Positions 1 through 8,121 of a stretch of DNA of 64,000 nt are shown in pieces. The DNA is from Bacteroides finegoldii DSM 17565. Lineage in GTDB: Bacteria; Bacteroidota; Bacteroidia; Bacteroidales; Bacteroidaceae. Under the pieces are notes generated by a model. It saw nothing but the letters and a program-made list of their open reading frames with translations. It was not told where the DNA came from and did no database searches. The position numbers and the translations under genes were made by a program. Each line of letters opens with the position of its first letter. Within the stretch, counting starts at the first letter, position 1. The DNA is taken from contig NZ_GG688326.1 of NCBI RefSeq assembly GCF_000156195.1, positions 40,348-104,347 on the forward strand. Direction: 5' to 3'.

Positions 1-2
1 GG

Positions 3-1340
3 CATCGAAACGATCATGATTTGCAAATATTAATAGTCCCGCTTGCCGAGAACTGCTACTACTCAGGCATTCCGGAAGAGGAGGCAACCAGACGCACCAT
101 CATCCGTTACAACAAAAGAAAGAATCCAATGCTGGTACGTGAAATGATAAGAAACGTATATAAGGAATGTAAGGGAGTGCCGAAAAGCAACTGTCTGACC
201 AAAGAGCAACGCCTTAGCCTGCAAATGGATGAATTTATGAACCGCCGTTATGAGTTCCGTTACAATACGCAGATCGGAGAGGTGGAATACCGGGAGCGTT
301 TCTCGTTCCGGTTCTATTTCCATCCCATCGACAAACGGGCACAAAACAGCATTATGCTGGACGCCCAATCTGAAGGAATCGGAGTATGGGACAGGGACAT
401 AGACCGTTACTTGCACTCCAACCGTGTGCCTATCTATAATCCGCTAGAGGAGTTTCTGTTTCACCTGCCACATTGGGATGGGAAAGACCGTATCCATGCG
501 TTAGCCAACAGGGTTCCCTGCAATAATCCGCATTGGGAATTACTTTTTCATCGCTGGTTCTTGAATATGGTTTCGCATTGGAGAGGAGTAAATAAAATGT
601 ATGCCAATAGTACATCGCCTATATTAGTGGGAGCACAAGGAACTCATAAATCTACTTTTTGCCGTGAAATGATTCCGCCTGCACTCCGGGCTTACTATAC
701 GGACAGTATTGATTTCAGCCAGAAACGGGATGCGGAACTGTATCTGAATCGTTTTGCGCTCATCAACATTGATGAGTTCGATCAGATTACGCTGACCCAA
801 CAGGGGTTTCTGAAACATATTCTCCAAAAACCGGTGGTCAACCTTCGAAAACCACATGGCCGCTCGGTGCTTGAGTTACAACGGTATGCTTCATTTATCG
901 GTACAAGCAATCAGAAGGATCTGTTGACCGACCCTTCGGGGAGCCGTCGCTTCATCTGTATTGAAGTGACAGGAAACATCGACACTACACAGCCGATAGA
1001 TTATGAGCAGCTTTACGCGCAAGCCATGCACGAAATTTCTCATGGTGAGCGTTACTGGTTTAATAGTGAAGACGAGCAGATTATGACCGAGAACAACCGG
1101 GAGTTTGAGCAAACACCGGCTATGCTCCAACTGTTTTATCAATACTTTAGGGCTCCACAAGCGGGAGAGGAAGGTGAATTCTTTACTCCGGTAGAAATAC
1201 TGAATTACTTGAAGAAGAAAAGCGGTATTTCATTGTCCGACAACAAAGTATATCATTTCGGGAGAATGCTTCAAAAGTGCGGAATTACCTCGAAACATAC
1301 TTATAAAGGTACTGTCTATCAGGTAGTAAAGATATTATAA
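3..1340 (+). CDS. VirE-family P-loop ATPase with DUF3874-type C-terminus (5' partial)
   Basis: The frame is open to the window edge, so the true start lies outside; the first possible TTG at 21 is probably internal. A Walker A motif (GAQGTHKS, about residue 204 counted from the TTG) is followed by a Walker B-like LINIDEFD about 45 residues later, as in virulence-associated E proteins. The C-terminal ~70 residues (TPVEILNYLKKKSG...) look like the small winged domain annotated as DUF3874 in Bacteroides. Such proteins occur in Bacteroides accessory regions and resemble primase/helicase-type replication ATPases; the exact role is unknown. A strong hairpin follows the stop. It lies outside the att-bounded element and may belong to an older island at the same tRNA locus. 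Confidence 0.8.
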   Translation, partial: HRNDHDLQILIVPLAENCYYSGIPEEEATRRTIIRYNKRKNPMLVREMIRNVYKECKGVPKSNCLTKEQRLSLQMDEFMNRRYEFRYNTQIGEVEYRERFSFRFYFHPIDKRAQNSIMLDAQSEGIGVWDRDIDRYLHSNRVPIYNPLEEFLFHLPHWDGKDRIHALANRVPCNNPHWELLFHRWFLNMVSHWRGVNKMYANSTSPILVGAQGTHKSTFCREMIPPALRAYYTDSIDFSQKRDAELYLNRFALINIDEFDQITLTQQGFLKHILQKPVVNLRKPHGRSVLELQRYASFIGTSNQKDLLTDPSGSRRFICIEVTGNIDTTQPIDYEQLYAQAMHEISHGERYWFNSEDEQIMTENNREFEQTPAMLQLFYQYFRAPQAGEEGEFFTPVEILNYLKKKSGISLSDNKVYHFGRMLQKCGITSKHTYKGTVYQVVKIL

Positions 1341-1353
1341 GATACAAAAGCAA

Positions 1354-1390
1354 GGCTGACAATAAAAGTTGATATCTTTTATTGTCAGCC
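1354..1390 (+). terminator. perfect 15-bp hairpin after the VirE-type gene
   Basis: Arms 1354-1368 and 1376-1390 are exact reverse complements around a 7-nt loop, starting 14 nt past the stop codon. The right arm begins CTTTTATTG, but there is no clean T-run after it, so it could be a terminator or an mRNA-end stabiliser. Confidence 0.6.
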
Positions 1391-1536
1391 TGTTTTCAGT
1401 GGCTATTGTCAGACAGTAGCTACCTGATATTCATCCGTTTAGATATTATATTGACAATTTGACAATAAAACAGGTGCAAATCACTGTGAGATCTAAATTT
1501 GATATTTTTGTTTCATAGATGAATAGAGAGTATCTC

Positions 1537-1830
1537 CTATTTTATCTCCACTTTCGTCTGCAATCTGATGTCATCAGAAGCAGCACCGATCATTACTTGG
1601 AAAGTTCCCGGTTCTACCACCCTTTTCAAATTCCGATCGACAAGTGCAAAATCCTCTTCGGACAAAATAAACTTCACTTCCTGTTCTTCTCCACACTTCA
1701 AAAAGAGGCGTGCAAAATGTTTCAATTGCTTCAACGGTTGCACTACTGAAGCATATTCATCTCTCAAATAAAGTTGAACAACTTCTTCACCATCGTACTT
1801 TCCGGTGTTAGCCGTACATAGTACACTCAT
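1537..1830 (-). pseudogene. C-terminal remnant of a GH3 glycosidase (fibronectin III-like domain)
   Basis: The 97 residues match the fibronectin type III-like C-terminal domain that ends family GH3 beta-glucosidases and beta-xylosidases: NTGKYDGEEVVQLYLRD near the start, then VQPLKQLKHFARLFLKCGEE, VEPGTFQVMIGAASDDIR at the end. A GH3 enzyme is normally 700-900 residues; the catalytic (beta/alpha)8 and alpha/beta-sandwich domains are absent. The upstream side ends a few tens of bases from the tRNA-Leu-derived attL, with a terminator-like hairpin between. Before the present element inserted, this fragment lay directly downstream of tRNA-Leu, so the truncation predates it and points to earlier rearrangement at the site. 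Not expected to be functional. Confidence 0.8.
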
Positions 1831-1841
1831 AAAAACAAATG

Positions 1842-1871
1842 AGGCTTCATGAATCTATATTCATAAAGCCT
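1842..1871 (-). terminator. hairpin that originally lay downstream of the tRNA-Leu transcript
   Basis: Arms 1842-1854 and 1859-1871 pair over 13 bp with one mismatch. On the minus strand they are followed by a T-rich stretch and preceded by a T9 run. Joining this flank to attR restores tRNA-Leu followed closely by this hairpin, so it was probably the terminator of the tRNA-Gly/tRNA-Leu transcript. Confidence 0.5.
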
Positions 1872-1880
1872 TTCAAAAAA

Positions 1881-1908
1881 AAAGAATACTCGTACTTGAA
1901 GCGGGACT
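1881..1908. repeat. attL: partial duplicate of the tRNA-Leu 3' end
   Basis: This 28-bp sequence is the left copy of the repeat at 16127-16154; they differ only at 1897 (T) versus 16143 (C). The element-side half replicates the acceptor/T-arm region of tRNA-Leu(UAA). Crossover most likely occurred in the 16 identical bases to the left of the mismatch. Confidence 0.85.
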
Positions 1909-2021
1909 AATATAGTTATATTCAAACATATCAAAACACATCTATAATTATCTATAATACAATATAATAAGAAATCTAAAAAACAATGCAAAGGTAATAA
2001 AATGTAATAGAGTAACAAATA

Positions 2022-2045
2022 TTTGCCCGTAAATTTGCCCGTAAA
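2022..2045. repeat. tandem 12-bp repeat, candidate integrase arm-type sites (left)
   Basis: TTTGCCCGTAAA occurs twice head to tail (2022-2033, 2034-2045), about 115 bp inside attL and 42 bp before the integrase ATG. Near-identical sites occur about 50 bp inside attR. Paired direct repeats flanking att cores are typical arm-binding sites of lambda-type integrases; the role here is inferred. Confidence 0.6.
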
Positions 2046-2086
2046 ATTAGATATCATTATATTTGCCATAGATAAAAAATAAGATT

Positions 2087-3553
2087 ATGGCAACTTATAG
2101 ATTTGAGTTAAATGATAAGCCGTCAAGAAATGGAAAATATTCCGTCTTTTTACGGGTGACAGTAAACGGAATCAGGAAAAAGCTAAAGACCAGTATAGAA
2201 GTTAACAGAAAATCCGATTGGAATCCTACCCCCAAAGGTGATAATTGGATCAGACCTTCAGAACCAAATTCTAAAGCTTGGAACATGATACTATCCAAAA
2301 CTATAGAGAAAGCCAAAGAAACCTATCAGGAGCTTGCAATCGAAGGAGCGGTTACATCAGGAAAAATCATATCAGGAATGAATGCAGAAGCAAATTCTTT
2401 TTCCTTTATTAGCTATGCAGAAGAATATGCACAACGTACCTATGAAGCCGGAGAATACCGAACATACACCAAATACATAACTCTTCTCAATAAATTAAAG
2501 TTTTTCATAAACGGGATCACCCCAACCGCAATACCTTTAATCCCACGCAACGGGAAAGAACTAGAAGAATATTTGAAGAGATTAAAGAAGGATTTACTTT
2601 TTAACGAAATAAACCTATCTTTCTTAAACAAGTTTAAAGCATATCTAAAGAAAGTTCCCAACTCTAAAAATTCTTCTCTAACCTTACACCCAAATACTAT
2701 TAGTAAACAATTCGATAATTTTAAAAGCCTTTACAATAAAGGAAGAATAGAATTAAGAGAGAAAGGTCTATCTCTTAAAAACAATCCTTTTGATGATTTC
2801 GAATGCGAAACCATTGATACAAACAAGGAAAAATTAACTATTGAAGAAATAGAATCTTTAAAAGCCTTACAGTTAGAAGAAGGCAGTTTAATATGGCATA
2901 CTAGAAATTGTTTTCTATTAGCTTTTTACTGCGCTGGGATGAGAGCTGGGGATTTAATACAATTAAGGGAGAATAATATAATATACGAAAATGGAAGATG
3001 GCGGATAAGCTATCGCATGGACAAAACTGGAACATTAAAAGAAATACTTCTACTTCCTGAATCAATGGCTATTATTACGAAATACGTAGACTTGAATAGC
3101 CGAACATCGAAGTATATTTTTCCTCTGCTTGATAATAAAGCGCCATACGCAAAAGCTGCCACCTGGGAAGAAAAAGAGCAACTCCCCTATGAATTAAAGA
3201 AGATGTTGCTTCAACATACCAACAGTAAAAACAGTTTATTAAACAAGTATCTAGGAAAATTAGCAACATTGGCGGGAATCGAAAAGAAGATTTCCATGCA
3301 TATAGCCCGACATTCATTTGCTAATATAGCGAGACAGAAGAAAGCCAACGTTTATGACATCAGCAAAGCTCTAGGACATACTAGTTTAAAGATAACAGAA
3401 ACATATCTTTCGAAATTTGATACAACAAGTCAAGATGCAACAATGAAACAAGTATTTGACACCAACAATATTGATGAAGAATTATTAATAAAACAACTTC
3501 AGGAGATCGCTCCTGATAAATTAAGGGATATACTTAAAAGAATTGAAAAATAA
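2087..3553 (+). CDS. tyrosine recombinase (site-specific integrase)
   Basis: A 488-residue integrase that would catalyse insertion and excision at tRNA-Leu. The N-terminal ~60 residues (YRFELNDKPSRNGKYSVFLRVTV) form an arm-DNA-binding domain of Bacteroides type, followed by a SAM-like core-binding region. The catalytic domain shows the family residues: Arg in AGMRAGDLIQLR, Lys in the KTGTLKE hairpin, His-x-x-Arg in HIARHSF, the LGHT motif and the nucleophilic Tyr in ITETYLSKFD. It starts ~180 bp inside attL and reads into the element. The next gene begins 12 bp after its stop, so the two are probably co-transcribed. Confidence 0.95.
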   Translation: MATYRFELNDKPSRNGKYSVFLRVTVNGIRKKLKTSIEVNRKSDWNPTPKGDNWIRPSEPNSKAWNMILSKTIEKAKETYQELAIEGAVTSGKIISGMNAEANSFSFISYAEEYAQRTYEAGEYRTYTKYITLLNKLKFFINGITPTAIPLIPRNGKELEEYLKRLKKDLLFNEINLSFLNKFKAYLKKVPNSKNSSLTLHPNTISKQFDNFKSLYNKGRIELREKGLSLKNNPFDDFECETIDTNKEKLTIEEIESLKALQLEEGSLIWHTRNCFLLAFYCAGMRAGDLIQLRENNIIYENGRWRISYRMDKTGTLKEILLLPESMAIITKYVDLNSRTSKYIFPLLDNKAPYAKAATWEEKEQLPYELKKMLLQHTNSKNSLLNKYLGKLATLAGIEKKISMHIARHSFANIARQKKANVYDISKALGHTSLKITETYLSKFDTTSQDATMKQVFDTNNIDEELLIKQLQEIAPDKLRDILKRIEK

Positions 3554-3565
3554 AAAGATATAGAT

Positions 3566-4573
3566 ATGGAAGATGAAACGAACAAAAAAATAGCAGAGCT
3601 TGCATTTGAAGCGGCCATGAGAAAAAGATTCATATACCCTCCCAAAGACACCCTATTGGTTACTGGAGGGAAAAGAAAAATCAATTTTACCCTCCCCCCT
3701 GAAGAGCTTGAAAAAATTGAAAAGGAAGATGAGCAGCATCAAGAATCCTTTTTACGTATTTTGTTAAAATCCCCATTTGAAGAATATGCAAAAGATATCT
3801 ATCAAGCACTATCACAAATAAGGTATGCAAATGTTGAATTTTTAAACGAATCAAGAAGGAAAGAAGTATTAGCTCACCTTCAGAAAGAGCTAGAAATCGC
3901 TACTGCCTTATTAGTATGTAAAACAGACACAAACGGAATAATCATCAGCAGTGCAAAAAAAAGATGCAAACTCCCCACTTTTTTAAAGCAAAAAATAGAA
4001 ATGGCATTAGAATCTGAATATAAAGATGCCGATTTAGATTCTAGTCCTATGACCTACGATGAAGCAAGAGAAATACTTGAATGCGATTTATCCGAAGATG
4101 TGCATGACTTTATAGATAACTATTGGAGAGAATATGCGATAGAAGCTGGACTAAGTGCAGAAGAAATAGCGGGTGGATATAGCTATGATGACATCGACGA
4201 TGATATGATAGAATATTATAGATCAGGATCTTATTTAAAAAGAGAGATTACCATCGAACAAATTCAAGAGACTATAAACGAGTTAAAAGATCGGATAAAA
4301 GCTAAACAAAGAAAGGGCGCCCCAAGAACCAATGAAAGACAATACTCTGCATTGTTAGTCTTTATAAAATATGGTTGCAAAAAAAAACATGAACATCTAG
4401 GATATGCATATGAATGTTTAGATCATTGGGGCTTTATTGAAGATGAAATAAAAAACGGATGGAACAAAACAAACAAATACGCTAATATTCAATACATGAA
4501 AAGGTTATTTGATGAGTGTACAAACTATAAATTAGTTATCAAATCAGATACCAATTACCAGATGTCATACTAA
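3566..4573 (+). CDS. unknown 335-residue acidic protein
   Basis: I do not recognise this family. The protein is charged and mostly helical in character, without signal peptide or membrane segment. It has an acidic central stretch (YSYDDIDDDMIEYY, about residues 208-221) and a basic coiled-coil-like segment (ETINELKDRIKAKQRKG, about 233-249). The C-terminal third (HLGYAYECLDHWGFIEDEIKNGW) could be a small helical domain. It follows the integrase by 12 bp and is closed by a strong hairpin, suggesting an int-linked unit. Like the integrase it looks more AT-rich than the replication genes. A role in excision control or as cargo is possible, but nothing in the sequence decides it. Confidence 0.7.
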   Translation: MEDETNKKIAELAFEAAMRKRFIYPPKDTLLVTGGKRKINFTLPPEELEKIEKEDEQHQESFLRILLKSPFEEYAKDIYQALSQIRYANVEFLNESRRKEVLAHLQKELEIATALLVCKTDTNGIIISSAKKRCKLPTFLKQKIEMALESEYKDADLDSSPMTYDEAREILECDLSEDVHDFIDNYWREYAIEAGLSAEEIAGGYSYDDIDDDMIEYYRSGSYLKREITIEQIQETINELKDRIKAKQRKGAPRTNERQYSALLVFIKYGCKKKHEHLGYAYECLDHWGFIEDEIKNGWNKTNKYANIQYMKRLFDECTNYKLVIKSDTNYQMSY

Positions 4574-4598
4574 ATAGAACATAAATAATAAATACAGT

Positions 4599-4638
4599 CC
4601 TATTAATGTTCTAATAATAGAATATTAATAGGCTTTTT
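4599..4638 (+). terminator. rho-independent terminator after the integrase unit
   Basis: A 15-bp stem (4599-4613 with 4618-4632, one G-T pair) around the loop ATAA is followed by CTTTTT. It begins 26 bp after the stop of the 335-residue gene. Confidence 0.8.
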
Positions 4639-4639
4639 G

Positions 4640-4676
4640 TACACCATAATGTTCCATTTTTAGAACATTATGGTGT
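4640..4676. repeat. perfect 15-bp inverted repeat
   Basis: Arms 4640-4654 and 4663-4676 (with the flanking A) are exact complements around an 8-nt loop containing T5. It starts right at the end of the preceding terminator and shares the core AATGTTC/GAACATT with it. It could be a second terminator or an operator for the HTH gene 110 bp downstream. Confidence 0.6.
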
Positions 4677-4788
4677 ATCACTTTCTACGATTAAGTTCTA
4701 CAAAACATTATCAATCAAATAATTACACCATATTACATTTGCATCACAGCAATCAGAATTAAGTTTTAACCTGTAAATATATGATGCA

Positions 4789-5097
4789 ATGGTAAATGAA
4801 AGTAATGCACCGGCTTCCCTATCAATGGCGGTAGTTCCACAATCTTTTCTTAATGGATTGATGGACGAAGTAAGAGAAGTAAAAAGCCTTCTTCAAAAGA
4901 AATCAGAAGAAGAAGTTAATAGCCAATGGATAGAATCCACCCAAGTAAGAAAAAGACTTGGAATATCGGCTAAAACTTGGCAAACCTATCGAGATGAAAG
5001 AAGAATCCCTTTCAGCCAGTTCGGACGAAAAATCTATGTAAAACGTGCCGACTTAGAAAAATTCATGGAGGATCACTACATAGATACTACTAAATAA
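4789..5097 (+). CDS. helix-turn-helix DNA-binding protein, excisionase-like
   Basis: A 102-residue protein. The N-terminal half has a short coiled-coil-like stretch (LMDEVREVKSLLQKKSEEEV). The C-terminal half is a MerR/excisionase-type helix-turn-helix: STQVRKRLGISAKTWQTYRDERRIPFSQFGRKIYVKRADLEKF, where the beta-hairpin wing (GRKIYVK) precedes the last helix. Proteins of this build accompany tyrosine integrases in Bacteroides mobile elements and act as recombination directionality factors or regulators. It lies after the two hairpins that close the integrase unit and starts the replication gene run. The assignment as excisionase is an inference from fold and position. Confidence 0.75.
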   Translation: MVNESNAPASLSMAVVPQSFLNGLMDEVREVKSLLQKKSEEEVNSQWIESTQVRKRLGISAKTWQTYRDERRIPFSQFGRKIYVKRADLEKFMEDHYIDTTK

Positions 5098-5111
5098 GAA
5101 AGGGGCTGACT

Positions 5112-5414
5112 ATGGAAGAAAAGAAAAAGGCAGCCTCCACGACCGCCAATCTCCTCAACAACAGGAGCAAAGATAGCAAATCATCTCGAATCAAACAACA
5201 GATTCGCAAACTATTCTTAGATAGTGGCAAGTACACTAGTAAAGATTTAAACACCCTTACTGGCGGAAACGATAGCCGGAAAGTCATATCTGACCTTAGA
5301 AAAGAAGGTTGGAATATTAAAGACGTTCGTTTGGACGATAGAAGAAAACTATATTGGTTAGAGCCGGATAAACGGCAAATGTCTATTGATTGGGAGGTTA
5401 ATGGCAATGAGTGA
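5112..5414 (+). CDS. small winged-helix protein
   Basis: A 100-residue basic protein starting 14 bp after the previous stop, with a lysine-rich leader (MEEKKKAAS). The core (RIKQQIRKLFLDSGKYTSKDLNTLTGGNDSRKVISDLRKEGWNIKDVRLD...KLYWLEPD) has the helix-helix-recognition helix-wing pattern of the winged HTH domains found at the ends of phage replication or regulatory proteins. Its stop overlaps the following ATPase start by 14 bp, so translational coupling and a replication role are likely. No specific partner can be named. Confidence 0.7.
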   Translation: MEEKKKAASTTANLLNNRSKDSKSSRIKQQIRKLFLDSGKYTSKDLNTLTGGNDSRKVISDLRKEGWNIKDVRLDDRRKLYWLEPDKRQMSIDWEVNGNE

Positions 5415-6441
5415 AGCAATAAAACAGATTGTTAGCGAATTTGAAAAGCCTGTGATTGAGATTCCATCCGATATAATGGATGCTATTCAATGTAGCCGCC
5501 TGGACTTATCACAAAATATACCCGATCCGCAAATGCTCGTATCAAAAGGAAACCTACCTGTATGTACCCGGGGGAATTTTTCTTTCGTTATTGGTTTACC
5601 CGGTGCAAGAAAGAGTTTTCTATGTTCCGGTATTGCCGGGGCGTTCCTGAATGAAAACGGGTGTATGGGATTAGACAACCCGAACGGATCTGGAAAGTTA
5701 CTTTGGATTGATACGGAGCAAGCACCGGGGCACGTGGCGAAGATCGGGCGGAGACTACACCGCATTGCAGGGCTTCCAACTAACATCAATTCAGATAATA
5801 TCATTATTCACATGTTGAGAGAGTATCAGCCGCCAATAAGACATAAAATCTTTTATGCGTGCATGAATCTATATCATCCTGATTTTGTCGTTCTTGATGG
5901 AGTTAGTGATCTAATAGCCGACCCTAACAGTTCGGAGCAATCAACGTCTGTAATTAATGATTTGATGGCTTTTACAAAAGAATATGATTGCCACGTTCTG
6001 ACAGTCATTCACGCCAATGTAGGAAGTGAAAAGGCCCGGGGACATCTTGGATCGGAAGCTTTGCGGAAGTGCGAAACAGCAATTTTTGCGGAGGCTAAAG
6101 GAGATGTAACGTTGTGCAAATGGGCTAAAACTAGAGATATGCGACCGATGGACTTTGCATTTATGGTTTTGGAAGGGCTTCCCGTTGAAGCTGAATACAT
6201 ACCCATTGAAGCAAAAACGGATAAACTACAACAGACTTTATCAAGCATCATGCCTCAATATCCGGCAACTATAACCTATTCGGATTTAAGACAGAAACTA
6301 ATGTTACATCTTGGAGTGAAAGAAAGAGCGGCAGAAAAGAATGTTACGAAAGCGGTAGAGAATGGATATATTATCAAAAATCAGGTAGGCTGTTATTACC
6401 TGCCAAAGATTGAAAAAGCTAATGATACACTACCATTTTAA
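5401..6441 (+). CDS. RecA-like AAA ATPase, RepA-type replicative helicase
   Basis: A 346-residue P-loop ATPase of the RepA/AAA_25 group. Walker A is GLPGARKS (about residues 59-66) and Walker B is PDFVVLDGVSDLI. KLLWIDTEQAPGHVAKIGRRLH, between them, is typical of the hexameric RecA-fold helicases of plasmids and phages. The C-terminal ~80 residues look like a winged helix. I chose ATG 5401 because GGGAGG lies just upstream; ATG 5407 is an alternative. It overlaps the previous gene by 14 bp and is followed by the iteron-like cluster. Its likely job is origin unwinding for autonomous replication of the element after excision. Confidence 0.85.
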   Translation: MAMSEAIKQIVSEFEKPVIEIPSDIMDAIQCSRLDLSQNIPDPQMLVSKGNLPVCTRGNFSFVIGLPGARKSFLCSGIAGAFLNENGCMGLDNPNGSGKLLWIDTEQAPGHVAKIGRRLHRIAGLPTNINSDNIIIHMLREYQPPIRHKIFYACMNLYHPDFVVLDGVSDLIADPNSSEQSTSVINDLMAFTKEYDCHVLTVIHANVGSEKARGHLGSEALRKCETAIFAEAKGDVTLCKWAKTRDMRPMDFAFMVLEGLPVEAEYIPIEAKTDKLQQTLSSIMPQYPATITYSDLRQKLMLHLGVKERAAEKNVTKAVENGYIIKNQVGCYYLPKIEKANDTLPF

Positions 6442-6443
6442 TA

Positions 6444-6548
6444 ACCGTTACCGTACCGTACTTTTTTACCGTACTCATCACCCCTTCTATAGAAGGGGGT
6501 GAATACGGTTAGGACGGTAGACGGTAAAAATACGGTTATTAATACGGT
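6444..6548. other. candidate replication origin: ACCGT/ACGGT inverted iteron cluster
   Basis: Four ACCGT copies (6444, 6450, 6455, 6468) are followed by five ACGGT copies (6505, 6514, 6521, 6532, 6544) in opposite orientation around a palindromic centre (6481-6498, CCCCTTCTATAGAAGGGG). The halves are reverse-complementary with small gaps over nearly 50 nt each. It fills the gap between the helicase-type ATPase and the primase-like gene, the usual place for the iterons of satellite and phage origins. Origin function is inferred; a terminator or operator is possible. Confidence 0.55.
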
Positions 6549-6575
6549 GCCATAAATTTATAAAGATTTTGATTT

Positions 6576-7625
6576 ATGAGTGAACATACATATCACCTAC
6601 AAAAATACGCAGGAACGAGCACCCGCCACACCTGCCCGCAATGCGGACATAAAGGAGAATTTACTTATTATGTTGATGAAAGGAATGTTCCTATTGATGA
6701 ATCGTGCGGACGTTGCAACCGGGAACGTTGCGGCTATCATCTGACACCTTCGGAATATTTCAAGGCACACCCGGCCGATAAACGAAATGAGTTTACCACA
6801 TGGAAACAGCCGGAACCACCTAAAGCAATTCCCGTATCTTATCTACCTTCTTCGTTGTTGGCAACAGATACACACCGAGACAGAAACAATCTATTCCGGT
6901 TTATGTCTAAAGAGTTCGGAGATGTTGAGGCAAACCGGGTATTTGATCTCTATAATGTCGGGACATCTCGTCACTGGAGAAACAATGACGGATTATCTAC
7001 CACCTTTCCACAGATTAACGAAAAAGGCAAATTATGCCAACTAAAGGTTATGGCTTATAATCCCAATACGGGAAAACGGATGAAAAAACAAGACCGGGCG
7101 GAGATGTGGAGCGATAAGGCGCAAAAGTATATTCCAGATACTCGACCGATGGATAAGATTTGGTTTGCCGGGAAAACGCTTCTCAAAAACTATGAGGCTA
7201 ATCTTCAGCAAACATTCTTCGGTTGCCATTTAATAAAAACCTCATCCCGGATAGGAATTGTTGAAAGTGAGAAATCAGCCCTTATATGCTCTATTTTGAT
7301 GCCCGAAATCACTTGGATAGCAACGGGAGGCTGTAACGGATGCAAATGGACGGAAACAGCCGTTTTCAAGCCGTTATCAGGCAAAAGAGTAGTTTTATAT
7401 CCTGATAGTGGAATGTTGGCAAAATGGGAAGAAAAAGCCGAAATATTGCACAGCGCCGGAATAGATGTAACAGTTAGCCGGATATGTGAAGGATTACCGG
7501 ATAACTGGGACGTGGCGGACGTTCTTCTTCGAGAACGGCATACACAGAAAGGTATGAATATTGGTGAAATAATGGCTTATGCCAAAGAGATAGGAGTTTC
7601 CCGGCAAATAACATATAACGTTTGA
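6576..7625 (+). CDS. primase-like protein with zinc ribbon and Toprim-like core (DUF6371-like)
   Basis: A 349-residue protein. The N-terminal zinc ribbon has CPQCGHKG (about residues 20-27) and CGRCNRERCGYH (about 45-56), a cysteine pattern seen in phage primases. The second half has a Toprim-like core: a Glu in GIVESEKSALI, an ATGGCNG turn and an acidic VVLYPDSG, matching the E...DxD order of primases and topoisomerases. It follows the candidate origin and is coupled to the RusA-like gene (its stop overlaps that gene's leader). A primase acting with the upstream helicase is the simplest reading. No separate archaeo-eukaryotic primase domain is visible. Confidence 0.75.
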   Translation: MSEHTYHLQKYAGTSTRHTCPQCGHKGEFTYYVDERNVPIDESCGRCNRERCGYHLTPSEYFKAHPADKRNEFTTWKQPEPPKAIPVSYLPSSLLATDTHRDRNNLFRFMSKEFGDVEANRVFDLYNVGTSRHWRNNDGLSTTFPQINEKGKLCQLKVMAYNPNTGKRMKKQDRAEMWSDKAQKYIPDTRPMDKIWFAGKTLLKNYEANLQQTFFGCHLIKTSSRIGIVESEKSALICSILMPEITWIATGGCNGCKWTETAVFKPLSGKRVVLYPDSGMLAKWEEKAEILHSAGIDVTVSRICEGLPDNWDVADVLLRERHTQKGMNIGEIMAYAKEIGVSRQITYNV

Positions 7626-7627
7626 GT

Positions 7628-8071
7628 ATGGAAATAGAAATAATATACGGGCAAGTGATAGCGAAAGCAAATAACTATCAAGCCGTACCGGGCAAAGACG
7701 GCCAGAAACGGATCATCAAAAACGACCGAATCAGGGAGTATGAGAAATCCTTCTGCCTACAATGCAAGAAGTATCGAGGAAAGCGCATTTCCGGTCGTTT
7801 CAAGCTATTTATTCGTGTTTGGCATGGAAATATTCGCTTCGACCTGGATAATGCTCTAAAAACGATCCTTGATTGCTTGCAAATGGTGGAGGCTATTACA
7901 AACGACAGCCTATGTTTTGAGATTCATGCGGAGAAACGGATAGACCGACGGAATCCGAGAGTAGAGTTTGGTATGGAAGAGATAAACGAGCAAAAAAATA
8001 TATTTAGCCAAAATAAAGCGAGCGAAAATCACTTTCATCTGTCAGATGAGCAAGAGTACCAAAAAGAATAG
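7628..8071 (+). CDS. RusA-like Holliday junction resolvase
   Basis: A 147-residue protein with the RusA pattern: an N-terminal basic strand region, GRFKLFIRVWHGNIRFDLDNALKTILDCLQ in the middle with the acidic DLDN metal-binding motif, then ITNDSLCFEIHAEKRID, where the second acidic motif falls. RusA-type endonucleases are short phage enzymes that cut four-way junctions during replication and packaging. ATG 7628 is preferred over an in-frame TTG at 7622 because it lies just after the previous stop. The C-terminal ~30 residues after GMEEI are a low-complexity tail. Completes the ATPase-primase-resolvase module. Confidence 0.85.
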   Translation: MEIEIIYGQVIAKANNYQAVPGKDGQKRIIKNDRIREYEKSFCLQCKKYRGKRISGRFKLFIRVWHGNIRFDLDNALKTILDCLQMVEAITNDSLCFEIHAEKRIDRRNPRVEFGMEEINEQKNIFSQNKASENHFHLSDEQEYQKE

Positions 8072-8121
8072 ATTATCATTTTCGCTCACCTTAAAATGAG
8101 CGAGAGCAACATTTAAAAGTT

